NCBI GenBank assembly: GCA_032433765.1
Contig: JAVIAB010000049.1
Span: 18,592,768-18,656,767, forward strand
Reading direction: 5' to 3'
DNA: 64,000 nucleotides
Source: Megaustenia siamemsis
Taxonomy: Eukaryota; Mollusca; Gastropoda; Stylommatophora; Ariophantidae
Part shown: piece after piece, positions 55,385-64,000 of the stretch
How positions within the stretch are numbered: position 1 is the first letter of the stretch
How the letters are laid out: every line of letters starts with the position of its first letter
Notes under the pieces: generated by a model
What the model was told of the DNA's origin: nothing
Seen by the model: only the letters and a program-made list of their open reading frames with translations
The model's database searches: none
Made by a program: the position numbers and the translations under genes

Positions 55385-55630
55385 TTTCATGAAGGTCAAG
55401 AGTGAGATGTCAGAGACAACATAAATCATGGGCGTTTAGGAAAACAGTCAGGATGGAAAGGAGGACGTGAACTTCTGGTCAATATGGTGGATAGGCGGCA
55501 GGAACCATTGAAGGCTATGTATGACAGTGTTCCTTGTTGCAGTTTCCTTATATTCCAGGTCCGGCTTTTTGCAGGAGCTACTAAGTTAAGTGCTCTGTGC
55601 ACACCGTGAACTGTGTGTCTCATCCGTTTT
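55385..55630 (-). repeat. Repeat F, copy 2
   Basis: The minus strand (cacggtgtgcacagagcact, gaatataaggaaactgcaac, aaggaacactgtcatac) matches repeat F at 51635 over at least 130 bases. Its class is unknown. Confidence 0.62.
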
Positions 55631-56036
55631 GATCATGTTTCAATATTCCAATTGTTTACAATGAATGTTGATATTGTATGACAGGGAACAGTTGGCTGTG
55701 TTCACTTTCTGTGCGGGTTCGCCTATGTCTTTTGGCGTGTGCTGATACTGCTATGATGGGGACTACGGCTACCTTTCTTTGTTTGGGAGATGAGATATTA
55801 ATTCGGATGATTCCACTGGCACGGGCTGTGAGCAATTATGGATTTTAATTCATTTTCAGTGATACCGGGGCCTTTCATAACCAAAGAACCAATGTCTCTA
55901 CCGCCAAGATTGTATTATAGCTTGTTTTGCTGAAACTATTAACAAATATATTATATTTCTTTCATAATTTTTGTTTATTTAATCCTAGTCACATCTTGAG
56001 ATGGATTTAATTGACAGCCCAGAAAGCATAATCGAT
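55631..56036. other. Intron 16 segment, mostly unassigned
   Basis: No recognised element. Near 55930 a first degenerate copy of the 44-bp repeat core (ttaacaaatatattatattt) appears. Confidence 0.45.
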
Positions 56037-56382
56037 TGTGCCAAAACTGTTAACAAATATATTATTTATCTCCATAGGGAAGTGTCAGAACTGTTAACAA
56101 ATATATTATTTCTCTTCATAGGGAAGTGTCAAAACTGTTAACAAATATTATTTATCTCCATAGGGAAGTGTCAGAATTGTTAACAAATATATCATTCTCT
56201 CCATAGGGAAGTGTCAGAACTGTTAACAAATATATTATTTCTCTTCATAGGGAAGTGTCAGAACTGTTAACAAATATATTATTTCTCTCCATAGGGAAGT
56301 GTCAGAACTGTTAACAAATATATTATTTCTCTCCATAGGGAAGTGTCAAAATTGTTAACAAATATATTATTTCTCTCCATAG
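56037..56382. repeat. 44-bp repeat of the exon 17 acceptor (intron 16)
   Basis: Seven full units precede the real junction. Each reads ctgttaacaaatatattatt, tctctccatag, ggaagtgtca(g/a)aa. This is a branch-site-like TTAAC, a pyrimidine tract, an AG, and the first ten or so bases of exon 17. The real acceptor at 56382/56383 is the last unit. Several units are identical over 40 bases. Confidence 0.96.
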
Positions 56383-56483
56383 GGAAGTGTCAAAGTTCTG
56401 GTTGTAATCCCCAATGTTTCAGACAAGCCAGAATGGAACCTGAAAGGGCAGACACTGGATTACACCTACCCCTCACTGATTCG
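56383..56483 (+). CDS. SF3A1: SF3A1 exon 17 (ubiquitin-like domain, one base missing)
   Basis: This exon encodes residues 696-729, the start of the C-terminal ubiquitin-like domain, which in human SF3A1 contacts U1 snRNA stem-loop 4 (established knowledge). GSVKVLVVIPNVSDKPEWNL KGQTL reads in frame. The domain then continues one frame over as LHLPLTDS, so a base is missing near 56458-56459 (CTGGA/TTACAC). The length of 101 is one short of a phase-0 exon. The donor GTCAGT at 56484 gives the same intron position before VSVIK as expected for the family. Confidence 0.9.
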
Positions 56484-56499
56484 GTCAGTAAACTTTTCT

Positions 56500-56926
56500 G
56501 TTGTGTTAGGATGTTTAACATTGGTCACAGGTCTCTTGTGTTAGAATGTTTAACATTGGTCACAGGTCTCTTGTGTTAGAATGTTTAACATTAGTCACAG
56601 ATCTCTTGTGTTAGAATGTTTAACATTGACCACAAGTCACTTGTGTTAGAATGTTTAACATTGGTCACAGGTCTCTTGTGTTAGAATGTTTAACATTGGT
56701 CACAGATCTCTTGTGTTAGAATGTTTACATTGGCCACACGTCTCTTGTGTTAGAATGTTTAACATTGGTCACAGATCTCTTGTGTTAGAATGTTTAACAT
56801 TGGTCACGAGTCTCTTGTGTTAGAATGTTTAACATCGGTCACAGGTCTCTTGTGTTAGAATGTTTACCATTGACCACGAGTCTCTTGTGTTAGAATGTTT
56901 AATATTGACCACAAGTCACTTGTGTT
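56500..56926. repeat. 35-bp minisatellite, left block (intron 17)
   Basis: About 12 units of ttgtgttagaatgtttaaca, ttggtcacaggtctc. The first unit starts 17 bases into the intron. The array is interrupted at 56926 by an nLTR-4 insertion and resumes at 59173. Confidence 0.95.
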
Positions 56927-59173
56927 CTTCTTCTACCTTTTTAGCTCCCAGTGGAGCATAGGTCTTCAACAAACACTTTCCAAGTCGTTCTGTTTTTTGC
57001 AATTCTTTTAAGATCATTCCATGTCTTCCCCATCATCTTCATCTCTGCTTCAATCTGTCTTCTCCAAGAATTCCTTGGTCTTCCTCTTTGTCTTTTCCCT
57101 GGGGATTCCAAAAAGGGCCTGATGTGTAATACTCTCAGTTGGTTTCCGTAGTGTGTGTCCTATCCATCGCCATCGTCTTCGCTGTATTTCTTTATCCACT
57201 GGTATTTGACCAGTACATTTCCATAATTCCACGTTAGTGACTTTGTCCTGCCATTTCCATCCCTTTATTCTGCGCAAGCATCCATTAATGAAAGTCTGTA
57301 CCTTCGTGATTGTCAATTTTGTTATTCTCCATGTTTCACAGCCATATAATAGAACCGACTTAACATTGGAGTTGAAAATTTGTATTTTTGTATTTAGCCT
57401 AATTTCTTTGGATTTCCATATGTTTTCCCAGTGCAATGAAAGCTCCTCTTGCTATATAGAGGGGCAGATATAGCTTCTGATCATCATCTTCTGTTAGCCA
57501 AACTTAAAATTAAATTAAAAAGGTATACTACAACGAATAAGGGCAGAAAGTATTTCAATGTAGGGTTTCTTAAAGAACAAGGAATTAAAGATAAATTCGC
57601 AGTCACAATATCAAACAAATACCAAGTCCTCCAACAACTAGAAAATACAATAAATATAGAAGATCATTGGAAACATGTAAAAAATATATGGAAAGAGACA
57701 TGCGAAGAAACACTGGGGAAAAGAGAACGCCAGAATAAGGCATGGATGACAGCAGAGACCCTGGATAAAATTAAAGAAAGAAAGAACAAGAAAGCAGACA
57801 TAAATAAAAGCAAAACAAGAAGTAATAAGCCAAGACACAGGAAGCTTACACAGAGGTGAACAAAGAAGTGAGAAGATGCATTAAAAGGGATAAGAGGAAA
57901 TATATAGATGAATTAGCTAAAGAGGCAGAAGAAGCAGCAAATAAAGGAATATGAAAGAACTGTACAACAGCACAAAGAAATTAGGTGGAAAATACAAACA
58001 GATCAACACCTTTATCAAAGATAAGAAAGGAAATCTGCTTAGTAATATAAGGGAACAAATGGAGAGATGGAAGGAGCACTTTGAAGAACTTTTGAACAGA
58101 CCCGGCTCAAATAATCCTCCAGATATACTACCAGCAGAAGAAGAATTACACGTTAACTGCGGAAAACCAAGCAAAGAAGAAATAATGAAAGCCATCAAAC
58201 TATTAAAAGATGGTAAAGCCACAGGACCAGATGAAATTCCTTCGGAAGCCATCAAAGCAGATATTATCACCTCTACCAAGATGTTACATAATCTATTGGA
58301 TAAAATTTGGGAGAGGGAAGAAATACCTAAAGACTGGAGAGAAGGTTATATGATCAAACTACCAAAGAAAGGAAGTTTACAGGAGTGCACAAATTATAGG
58401 GGAATTATGCTACTATCAGTGCCAGGAAAAATATTAGGCAGAATCATTCTGGAGAGACTAAAAGAGGCTATAGAGAAACACTTGAGAGATGAACAAGCAG
58501 GTTTTAGGAAGAACAGATCATGTGCTGATCAAATAACTACTCTACGTATAATAGTTGAACAAAGTTTAGAACTAAAATCCCCACTTTATATTGGATTCAT
58601 AGATTACGAAAAGGCATTTGATAGTTTAGACAGAAGAATGCTTTGGAAGTTGCTGAGTCATTATGGAATCCCCATAAAGTTTATTAACCTGATAAAACAA
58701 TGTATGAAGGAACAAAATGTAGTGTGGTGCATGAAGGACAGCTTACAGAAGCATTTGAAATAAGAACAGGAGTAAGGCAAGGATGCTTCTGTCTCCATTT
58801 CTCTTTCTACTGGCCATAGATTGGATTATGAAAATAACTCAAAACAACAGAAATGGGATCCAGTGGTCACTGACCAAACAACTGATGATTTAGACTTTGC
58901 TGATGACATAGCTCTCCTATCACACAGCCACCAACAGATGCAAGATAAAATGAGTATATTAGATGAGAGATCACAACAGCTAGGACTAAAGATTAATAGA
59001 GATAAGACCAACATTATGAGAATTAATGCAGTTGGCAATAACCAAATAAAACTAGGAGAAATACCTCTACTAGACGTACAATCTTATATATATCTGGGCA
59101 GTAATATAGATAAAGAGGGAGGAACAGAAAACGATACCAAAAATAAGGATATCAAAAAAAAAAAAAAAAAAAG
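56927..59173 (-). mobile_element. nLTR-4, longest copy, 5'-inverted (twin-primed)
   Basis: Two segments of one element lie head to head. Minus strand 57452-56927 is the 3' part (KSKEIRLNTKIQIFNSNVKS, IGHTLRKPTES, KRKTKEFLEKT, 3' tip). Plus strand 57458-59153 is the preceding part: endonuclease C-terminus (RGADIASDHHLLLAKLKIKL), RT domain from 57951 (NYRGIMLLSVPGKILGRII, QAGFRKNRSCADQI, YIGFIDYEKAFDSLDRRMLW) and LDFADDIALL near 58884. It has several frameshifts. A 19-A run ends the inverted segment (59154-59172). The flanking duplication cacttgtgtt is at 56917-56926 and 59174-59183. Confidence 0.92.
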
Positions 59174-59665
59174 CACTTGTGTTAGAATGTTTAATATTGA
59201 CCACAAGTCACTTGTGTTAGAATGTTTAATATTGACCACGAGTCTCTTGTGCTAGAATGTTTAACATTGTCACAGTCTCTTGTGTTAGAATGTTTAACAT
59301 TGGTCTCAGGTCTCTTGTGTTAGAATGTTTACATTGATCACAGGTCTCTTGTGTTAGAATGTTTAACATTGGCCACAGATCTCTTGTGTTAGAATGTTTA
59401 ACATTGTTCTCAGGTCTCTTGTGTTAGAATGTTTAACATTGATCATAGGTCTCTTGTGTTAGAATGTTTAACATTGTTCTCAGGTCTCTTGTGTTAGAAT
59501 GTTTAACATTGTTCTCAGGTCTCTTGTGTTAGAATGTTTAACATTGTTCTCAGGTCTCTTGTGTTAGAATGTTTAACATTGTTCTCAGGTCTCTTGTGTT
59601 AGAATGTTTAACATTGATCATAGGTCTCTTGTGTTAGAATGTTTAACATTGGTCTCAGGTCTCCT
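59173..59665. repeat. 35-bp minisatellite, right block (intron 17)
   Basis: Continuation of the array at 56500 after the nLTR-4 insertion. About 14 units with more gttctcagg variants than the left block. Confidence 0.94.
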
Positions 59666-59824
59666 TAGGTGCGCTTATGTGGTCACTAAACTATTCTATA
59701 GTGTAATTTAATGAATGTTTTAGCACTGAATTTGCCAATATTCTTTTATATTTTGAGAACAAAGAATGTTTTCTGTATATTCTGTATATTATCACTGTCA
59801 GTACTACAGCTCTAAAAAGCCCCA

Positions 59825-60372
59825 AGAACAATGAACTGATGACTTGAGAACAACCCTAGACCAACTATGCAATAACTTCCAGAGAGTAGTCATTCAGTGG
59901 ATACCATCACACTGTAATATACACGGGAACGAACGCGCAGACAAATTAGCTAAAGAGGGAGGGAGATTACCACAAGAGAACCATCTGCTCAGTTATAATG
60001 AAGCCAAATCCATCACAAAGGTCAGTGCCATGAAAATGGAAACGAAAAACACCCAAAGCATAACGAGAGTGACGGATACCACCACTATCAAGGAGGGATC
60101 AAGTCATCATACTTCGCCTACACACTGGCCACAATAGAATGAGAAATCACATGTTCACCAAATTCAAAATAGGTGCAACCAGCCTATGCCACTGTACACT
60201 GGACAATATGACTATAAAACATGTTCTATAGGATTGCCCCCAGTACACAGACCTGAAAAGAGAGCAATGTGGTCCACACCCACCTCCCTGGAAGAGAAAC
60301 TATATGGGGCAATGGAATCACTTAAACAGACAGCTAACTTCATGAAAGTGTCTGGAATCCTACTCTGATTGA
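59825..60372 (+). mobile_element. nLTR-8, RNase H / 3' end
   Basis: It encodes the end of an RNase H domain (FQRVVIQWIPSHCNIHGNER, ADKLAKEGGRLPQ), then shifts frame through RHNRMRNHMFTKFKI-like and HVL-DCPQYTDL to TSLEEKLYGAMESLKQTANF and a stop. It is 5'-truncated and frameshifted. Confidence 0.82.
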
Positions 60373-60769
60373 GTCTTGATCGCAGAGAGAGAGCGAGTAT
60401 ATTATAAACATCTTCTCGTTGCACAGTCCTATAGTAAATAATACAGTCTAGACATTGTTGTTAGTCATCTAGTAGTGTTGAGTCATACTGCTATACATTG
60501 TCTTGATGAGAACCCAAAGACATGTAATGTGTTTTATTTGAAATAGATTATGTGCTGTTCAAACTAATTAAATATGTGATAGGTTAAGACAATGTGTTTT
60601 GTGTTCACTCTTAATGACATGTGATGTTCAAACTAAATTAAATATGTGATAGGTTAAGACAATGTGTTTTGTGTTCTCTCTTAATGACATGTGATGTTCA
60701 AACTAAATTAATATGTGATAAGACAGTTAATGTTTTATGTCAAAGCTAAAAGGTGATGATGCCCGAGAT
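60373..60769. repeat. About 70-bp tandem repeat and spacer (intron 17)
   Basis: Between about 60520 and 60730, three degenerate copies of tgacatgtgatgttcaaact, aaattaaatatgtgataggt, taagacaatgtgttttgtgt occur. The bases before them are unassigned. Confidence 0.82.
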
Positions 60770-61300
60770 AAAAGATACCTTTTTCATGTGCACATCAAGC
60801 AACTATGGAAGCAAAAAGGGCAATATACAAATCAATTTTTTCTACCAACTCTGTGCTATCAATGCCAGAATTGGACGCTGGACTCTAGAACAATAAGAAA
60901 GATAACAACCACCGAAATGAAATGTGTCAGAAGAATGACAGGAAACAGCTTAAGGGACAGAGTAAGAAACAACGACGTGAGGAAGAAACTCGAAATTGAA
61001 CAGCCTTCGAATACATAAAGAAACTACAGATAAATTGGTTCGGCCACATAACAAGACAAAAAGAACTAACAATGACTCAAAGAGCCATAAACAAACGCTA
61101 CGAAAACGCCAGATTAAGAGGAAGACCAAGAAAGAGATGGATAAAGGGAATACTAGAGTCACTAGGAGGGATAACACCAGAAGAGGCCAACAGAAGAGCA
61201 AAGAATCGCAGATTGTATCTCTCCTCGACGTCAACAGCAATGGAGGAAGGATAGAAGAAAGAGAAAGAAGAAGACATCAAGCAAGTAATAATAAATGGAA
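60770..61300 (+). mobile_element. nLTR-5-related, 3' part
   Basis: It encodes FLPTLCYQCQNWTLDSRTIR, MKCVRRMTGNSLRDRVRNND, INWFGHITRQKELTMTQRAI and RLRGRPRKRWIKGILESLGG, ending NRRLYLSSTSTAMEEG. It preserves the C-terminal HxxR and RGRPRxxW blocks that are lost in the other nLTR-5 copies. It ends 15 bases before the exon 18 acceptor. Confidence 0.86.
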
Positions 61301-61315
61301 CTGTTCTATCTGCAG

Positions 61316-61385
61316 GTGTCAGTCATCAAGGCAAAGCTCCACGAGACACTGGCATGCCAGCCGGGAACAGAAACTTCAGTATGAG
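61316..61385 (+). CDS. SF3A1: SF3A1 exon 18 (ubiquitin-like domain, two bases missing)
   Basis: This exon encodes residues 730-753. It reads VSVIKAKLHE in frame with exon 17, TGMPAG one frame over, and QKLQYE in the third frame. These are consecutive pieces of the family sequence VSVIKVKIHEATGMPAGKQK and LQYE. Single bases appear to be missing near 61346-61347 and 61366-61367. The 70-nt length is two short of the 72 expected. The acceptor is ttctatctgcag and the donor GTGAGA at 61386. The next exon (GIFIKDS.. in vertebrates) is not in the window. Confidence 0.88.
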
Positions 61386-61689
61386 GTGAGAGATGTTTAA
61401 TGTTTCTTCTTTTCTTGATATTGAACTTTAGGAAGCTGCTTAGATGTTACCCCATTGGGTGTCTTGTAGGACACCATCGTCCATGTCTGGGCAAATCAAG
61501 CATCTGCGATCTGTTTTCACAATAGTAGGGTTAATGGCCCTTCAGCTGACCAAGACCTCACTGTGATCCTCTAATAGTCTCCCAGAAACAGCCTGCATCA
61601 AAATAGTGGAAAGTATCACCATGTGTTCCGTAGTGGCGGCACTTTATTTCGGTACGTCTTTATTTCGCTACATCTTTATTTCGGAGTGT
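61386..61689. other. Start of intron 18, nothing recognised
   Basis: Unassigned sequence downstream of the exon 18 donor. The missing final SF3A1 exon was searched for by eye through 64000 and not found. Confidence 0.45.
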
Positions 61690-61961
61690 CGTCATCACAG
61701 TCGGAGCATTCCCATATCAGCTCTGCTGCCTGTTCCAGCAACTGTCAAAGTGTTCGTTTCATGATTGTTCTAGTCCTGTATTGGTTGAAGTTATTGTGTT
61801 CTTTGCAACAGAGAATGCATTTCCTGTTTTTGCCCCTCGTGACGCCATGTTCCACCATTCTCTTGACGTGTGAGTTAGGCAGACCCCGCCAATCTGTTGG
61901 CCATCTATTTACCACATGCTACAGTGTGCCCGGGCAATACGATCCAAGGTAAGATGTCAAC
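61690..61961 (-). mobile_element. Diverged nLTR-7-like 3' fragment
   Basis: The minus strand has the same layout as nLTR-7 ends (Ser/Cys..Asp-rich terminal block, then an arginine-rich helix near gagaatggtggaacatggcg), but sequence identity is low. It is probably an older relative. Confidence 0.4.
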
Positions 61962-62296
61962 ATGAGACATGCCGATCAGTAGCCGGGTTGGGAAAACCAC
62001 CCAACTGGACTACTGACGTTTGGACAACCACGTGTTCGATTCCGCTGGGAGCAGTGTGAATTGTACTCGTGGTTGGAAAAAAAAAATACCCCCACGGTCG
62101 ACCCAGCCGTCGGCAGAAGTGGGTACCAGGGTATTACCCTGGGAGGTGAGGAATGTTGATTTGCACCTGAGTTTCGATGCTTGAAGCGACACTGCACAGA
62201 AATTTCCGAACATTACTGGATAGGCGGCCGAAGCACATATGGGTGTAAACTTGCATGCTGAGACGCCGGTTCAAGTCTCGTACTTTACCTTTAGGT
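61962..62296 (+). mobile_element. SINE-B, full copy
   Basis: The 5' tRNA-like part (agtagccgggttgggaaaac, box B-like cgtgttcgattccgc) is followed by a body (ggtcgacccagccgtcggca) and a second tRNA-like part (taggcggccgaagcacatat, box B-like ccggttcaagtctcgtac). It matches the copy at 2365-2690 along its full length. Confidence 0.83.
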
Positions 62297-62299
62297 GCA

Positions 62300-62650
62300 C
62301 CAACTCCCTGCAGAGTGTGTTTTCATCAATCTAGCAAAGCATGCTTTGTGAGTCAGTCAATCTGACTGCATGTGTTGGTCTTTTAAGCAGCCATGTGAAA
62401 TCTTCTGTCACAGCCACAATCTCCATGCATGTGCTGGAGGTAGTAGTTTTGTAGGCTCCTGCAGCTTTATCTGTCAACTCTCCATTAGAATGCACAACAA
62501 AAACCCAGCCACTCCGCATACCCCTGGCGACCGTGCCATAAGTGTAAATGATCGTGTCCTCAGAAATGAAATTGCAGTACCTTCAATATCTCTGACCCAG
62601 TCACAGTATTTCCTGTTCAAATCTATCATGGTCCTGATTAGTCCACTAGG
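62300..62650 (-). mobile_element. Diverged RNase H fragment (nLTR-7-like)
   Basis: The minus strand encodes SGWVFVVHSNGELTDKAAGA, MEIVAVTEDFTWLLKRPTHA and VRLTDSQSMLC. The spacing fits an RNase H domain (beta strand, Met-Glu helix, then T-D-S at the second aspartate). The usual first Asp of this family appears to be His or Asn here, so it is inactive. Confidence 0.62.
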
Positions 62651-62707
62651 CATGGACACCTATCCAATCCCTGCCAGTAGGTACAGCTCCTTGTTACATA
62701 CTGATAT

Positions 62708-63065
62708 CATAATCAAGTACTGTGCCTGCTGGCGTAGGTGATCATGTCTCTCCACAACTTCAATCTCGACAGTTATTTATCATTTCTGTTGTTGACCTGC
62801 CAAGCCATTCTCTTAAGCTGTCTGGTATCTTTTCTCTTTGCTTCCCTCTATCTCTTCGTCCATCAATTTTTCCAGTTGTCACAATATATTCCAGCTGTTC
62901 TCTTCTCATTACATGGCCAAAAATGAGGATTGTTTCTTCCTAAAATTGGAAATTAGCTGTCTTTTTGCTTTGGCCTCTGTCAGAACATTTTCATTACTCT
63001 TCTTTACTGCCCATGGTATTCTCAATATTCTTCTGTAAAACCACATTTCTACAGCCTCCTTTTAG
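62708..63065 (-). mobile_element. nLTR-1, 3'-terminal part
   Basis: The minus strand encodes the MWFYRRILRIPWAVKKSNEN-type block and the FGHVMRREQLEYIV..TGK region, with a degraded (GAT)n end. It is 5'-truncated. The 12-bp target-site duplication acatactgatat is at 62696-62707 and 63066-63077. Confidence 0.9.
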
Positions 63066-63106
63066 ACATACTGATATAGAAGACCTAATTTTGCAGTACT
63101 TTTAGG

Positions 63107-63374
63107 CAAGTAACAGTAAAGCAGAGTAAAGAGCCCTCGTCACGCCAAGTGGCGTATAGGGAATATGGTGCTAGTGACTATAATTTTTACAGACCTTCGG
63201 CACATGATTTTTGGGGTAATGTGGTCGGTATTATACCCGTGCCACTTTACTTTCCAAGAAAAAATCTGGTACCCATTTAAGGCTGGGTGAACCCGGAAGC
63301 CGTCAGTCAGGATTGAACCAAGCCTCTTGTCCTTTGTAGTCCAGTTCACTAACCACTGAGATATCGCAGCTCCC
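63107..63374 (-). mobile_element. SINE-A copy
   Basis: Minus-strand SINE-A with a slightly decayed box A (gatatctcagtggttag). The target-site duplication acttttagg is at 63098-63106 and 63375-63383. Confidence 0.88.
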
Positions 63375-63599
63375 ACTTTTAGGAAAGGCAAGTTCCAAAT
63401 TCTCCAGTAAAAGCCAAGAATTCAAGAAAGCCATATACCATCTTGGGTACAAAAGTTAGCGCCGTAACGACCCATTAATCAAAACAATCATCTCTATTTC
63501 TCACTTGATGACACACATCCCATTCTTTTTTCTGGGTTCCTTGCTTGTAGAACAACACAGCAACCTGTAACCATGTAGTGACTTTTAGTATGGGTTTCT

Positions 63600-64000
63600 C
63601 CGCTGTATCGTCGATCATTCTCTGAGGGTAACCAAGATTGTCTCCAATTTATCATTGATCATTCTCTCAAGGTAACCAAGATTGTCTCCACTTTATCGTT
63701 GATCCTTCTCTCAGGGTAACCAAGATTATCTCCACTTTATCATTCTCTGAGGGTAACCAAGATTGTCTCCACTTTATCATTCTCTCAGGGTAACCAAGAT
63801 TGTCTCCACTTTATCATTCTCTGAGGGTAACCAAGATTGTCTCCACTTTATCATTCTCTCAGGGTAACCAAGATTATCTCCACTTTATCATTCTCTGAGG
63901 GTAACCAAGATTGTCTCCACTTTATCATTCTCTGAGGGTAACCAAGATTGTCTCCACTTTATCATTCTCTCAGGTAACCAAGATTATCTCCACTTTATCA
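63600..64000. repeat. 37-bp minisatellite running off the window (intron 18)
   Basis: Units of ttatcattctctgagggtaa, ccaagattgtctccact, with a longer first form (atcgttgatc insertion). Each unit contains GAGGGTAACC, a weak donor-like motif. The array continues past 64000. Confidence 0.94.

Larger units (their letters stand above)
6534..61385 (+). other. SF3A1: SF3A1 gene span (18 exons visible, 3' end missing)
   Basis: The gene encodes splicing factor 3A subunit 1, a nuclear U2 snRNP protein that joins SF3A2 and SF3A3 to make SF3a, needed for stable branch-site recognition. The exon series reads in order through two SURP modules, the PRP21-like core, acidic and proline-rich stretches, a lysine-rich motif and a ubiquitin-like domain, in the same order as animal SF3A1. 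All visible introns are GT..AG and the phases agree between neighbours. About 2,254 coding nt are present (about 753 codons if five missing bases are counted). Introns run from 0.7 to 7.7 kb and consist mostly of repeats. The last ubiquitin-like exon(s), stop codon and 3'UTR are not in the window. The identification comes from recalled family sequence, not from a search. Confidence 0.95.

Noticed and set aside
61386..64000. Final exon of the SF3A1 ubiquitin-like domain
   Set aside because: No match to the expected GIFIKDS..LAYYN block was found by eye on the + strand. It most likely lies beyond 64000.

Overview
This is a piece of animal nuclear genome. It holds most of one host gene, the splicing-factor gene SF3A1 (spliceosomal SF3a120, U2 snRNP), on the + strand. 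Eighteen coding exons can be placed between 6534 and 61385 by matching the conserved protein to GT..AG boundaries whose phases agree. They carry about 2.25 kb of coding sequence in about 55 kb. The last exon or exons, encoding the end of the C-terminal ubiquitin-like domain, lie beyond the right edge. No second host gene is visible. The AT-rich base composition, RTE-like non-LTR elements, tRNA-derived SINEs and abundant minisatellites suggest an invertebrate, with a mollusc plausible. The species cannot be fixed from the sequence.

Layout. Positions 1-6435 are intergenic and made of retroelement debris, nested SINEs and one hAT-type non-autonomous transposon. A short putative promoter/5'UTR (6436-6533) leads into exon 1. 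Exons 1-2 and 4-5 encode the two SURP modules, joined by a 23-nt microexon (exon 3). Exons 6-9 encode the PRP21-like core, exons 10-11 an acidic then proline-rich stretch, exons 12-14 the conserved middle region, exon 15 and the start of exon 16 a long proline-rich tract, and exons 16-18 a nuclear-localisation-like motif and most of the ubiquitin-like domain. Exons 13, 16, 17 and 18 together contain five apparent single-base deletions, whereas the first twelve exons have none.

Introns. Most introns carry their own tandem-repeat family (units from 6 to 53 bp, arrays up to 5.6 kb). Several arrays begin at, or carry copies of, the adjacent splice site. The clearest is upstream of exon 17, where each 44-bp unit repeats a whole 3' splice site. 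Around these lie 5'-truncated non-LTR copies, named here nLTR-1 to nLTR-8. nLTR-1 has the C-terminal motif GHVMRREQ and a (GAT)n tail. nLTR-2 has GHVKRHNSLLK and a (GAT)n tail. nLTR-3 has GHVMRRDNN and a (GATA)n tail. nLTR-4 has IGHTLRKP. nLTR-5 is an RT family whose 3' end reads aggcaaatgaggaagga. nLTR-6 has FGHLVRMNPHQ. nLTR-7 and nLTR-8 are two families with an RNase H domain. Interspersed short elements are named SINE-A (seven copies, 235-270 bp), SINE-B (two tRNA-like domains), SINE-C, SINE-G, repeat D (shares its tail with nLTR-3), repeat E (fold-back) and repeat F. Many insertions have target-site duplications that can be read directly.

No new enzymatic or defence system was found. The most unusual signal is the recurrent link between minisatellites and splice junctions in a core splicing-factor gene. 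Next come a textbook twin-primed LINE inversion and a recent 1.74-kb tandem duplication of a LINE within a minisatellite.
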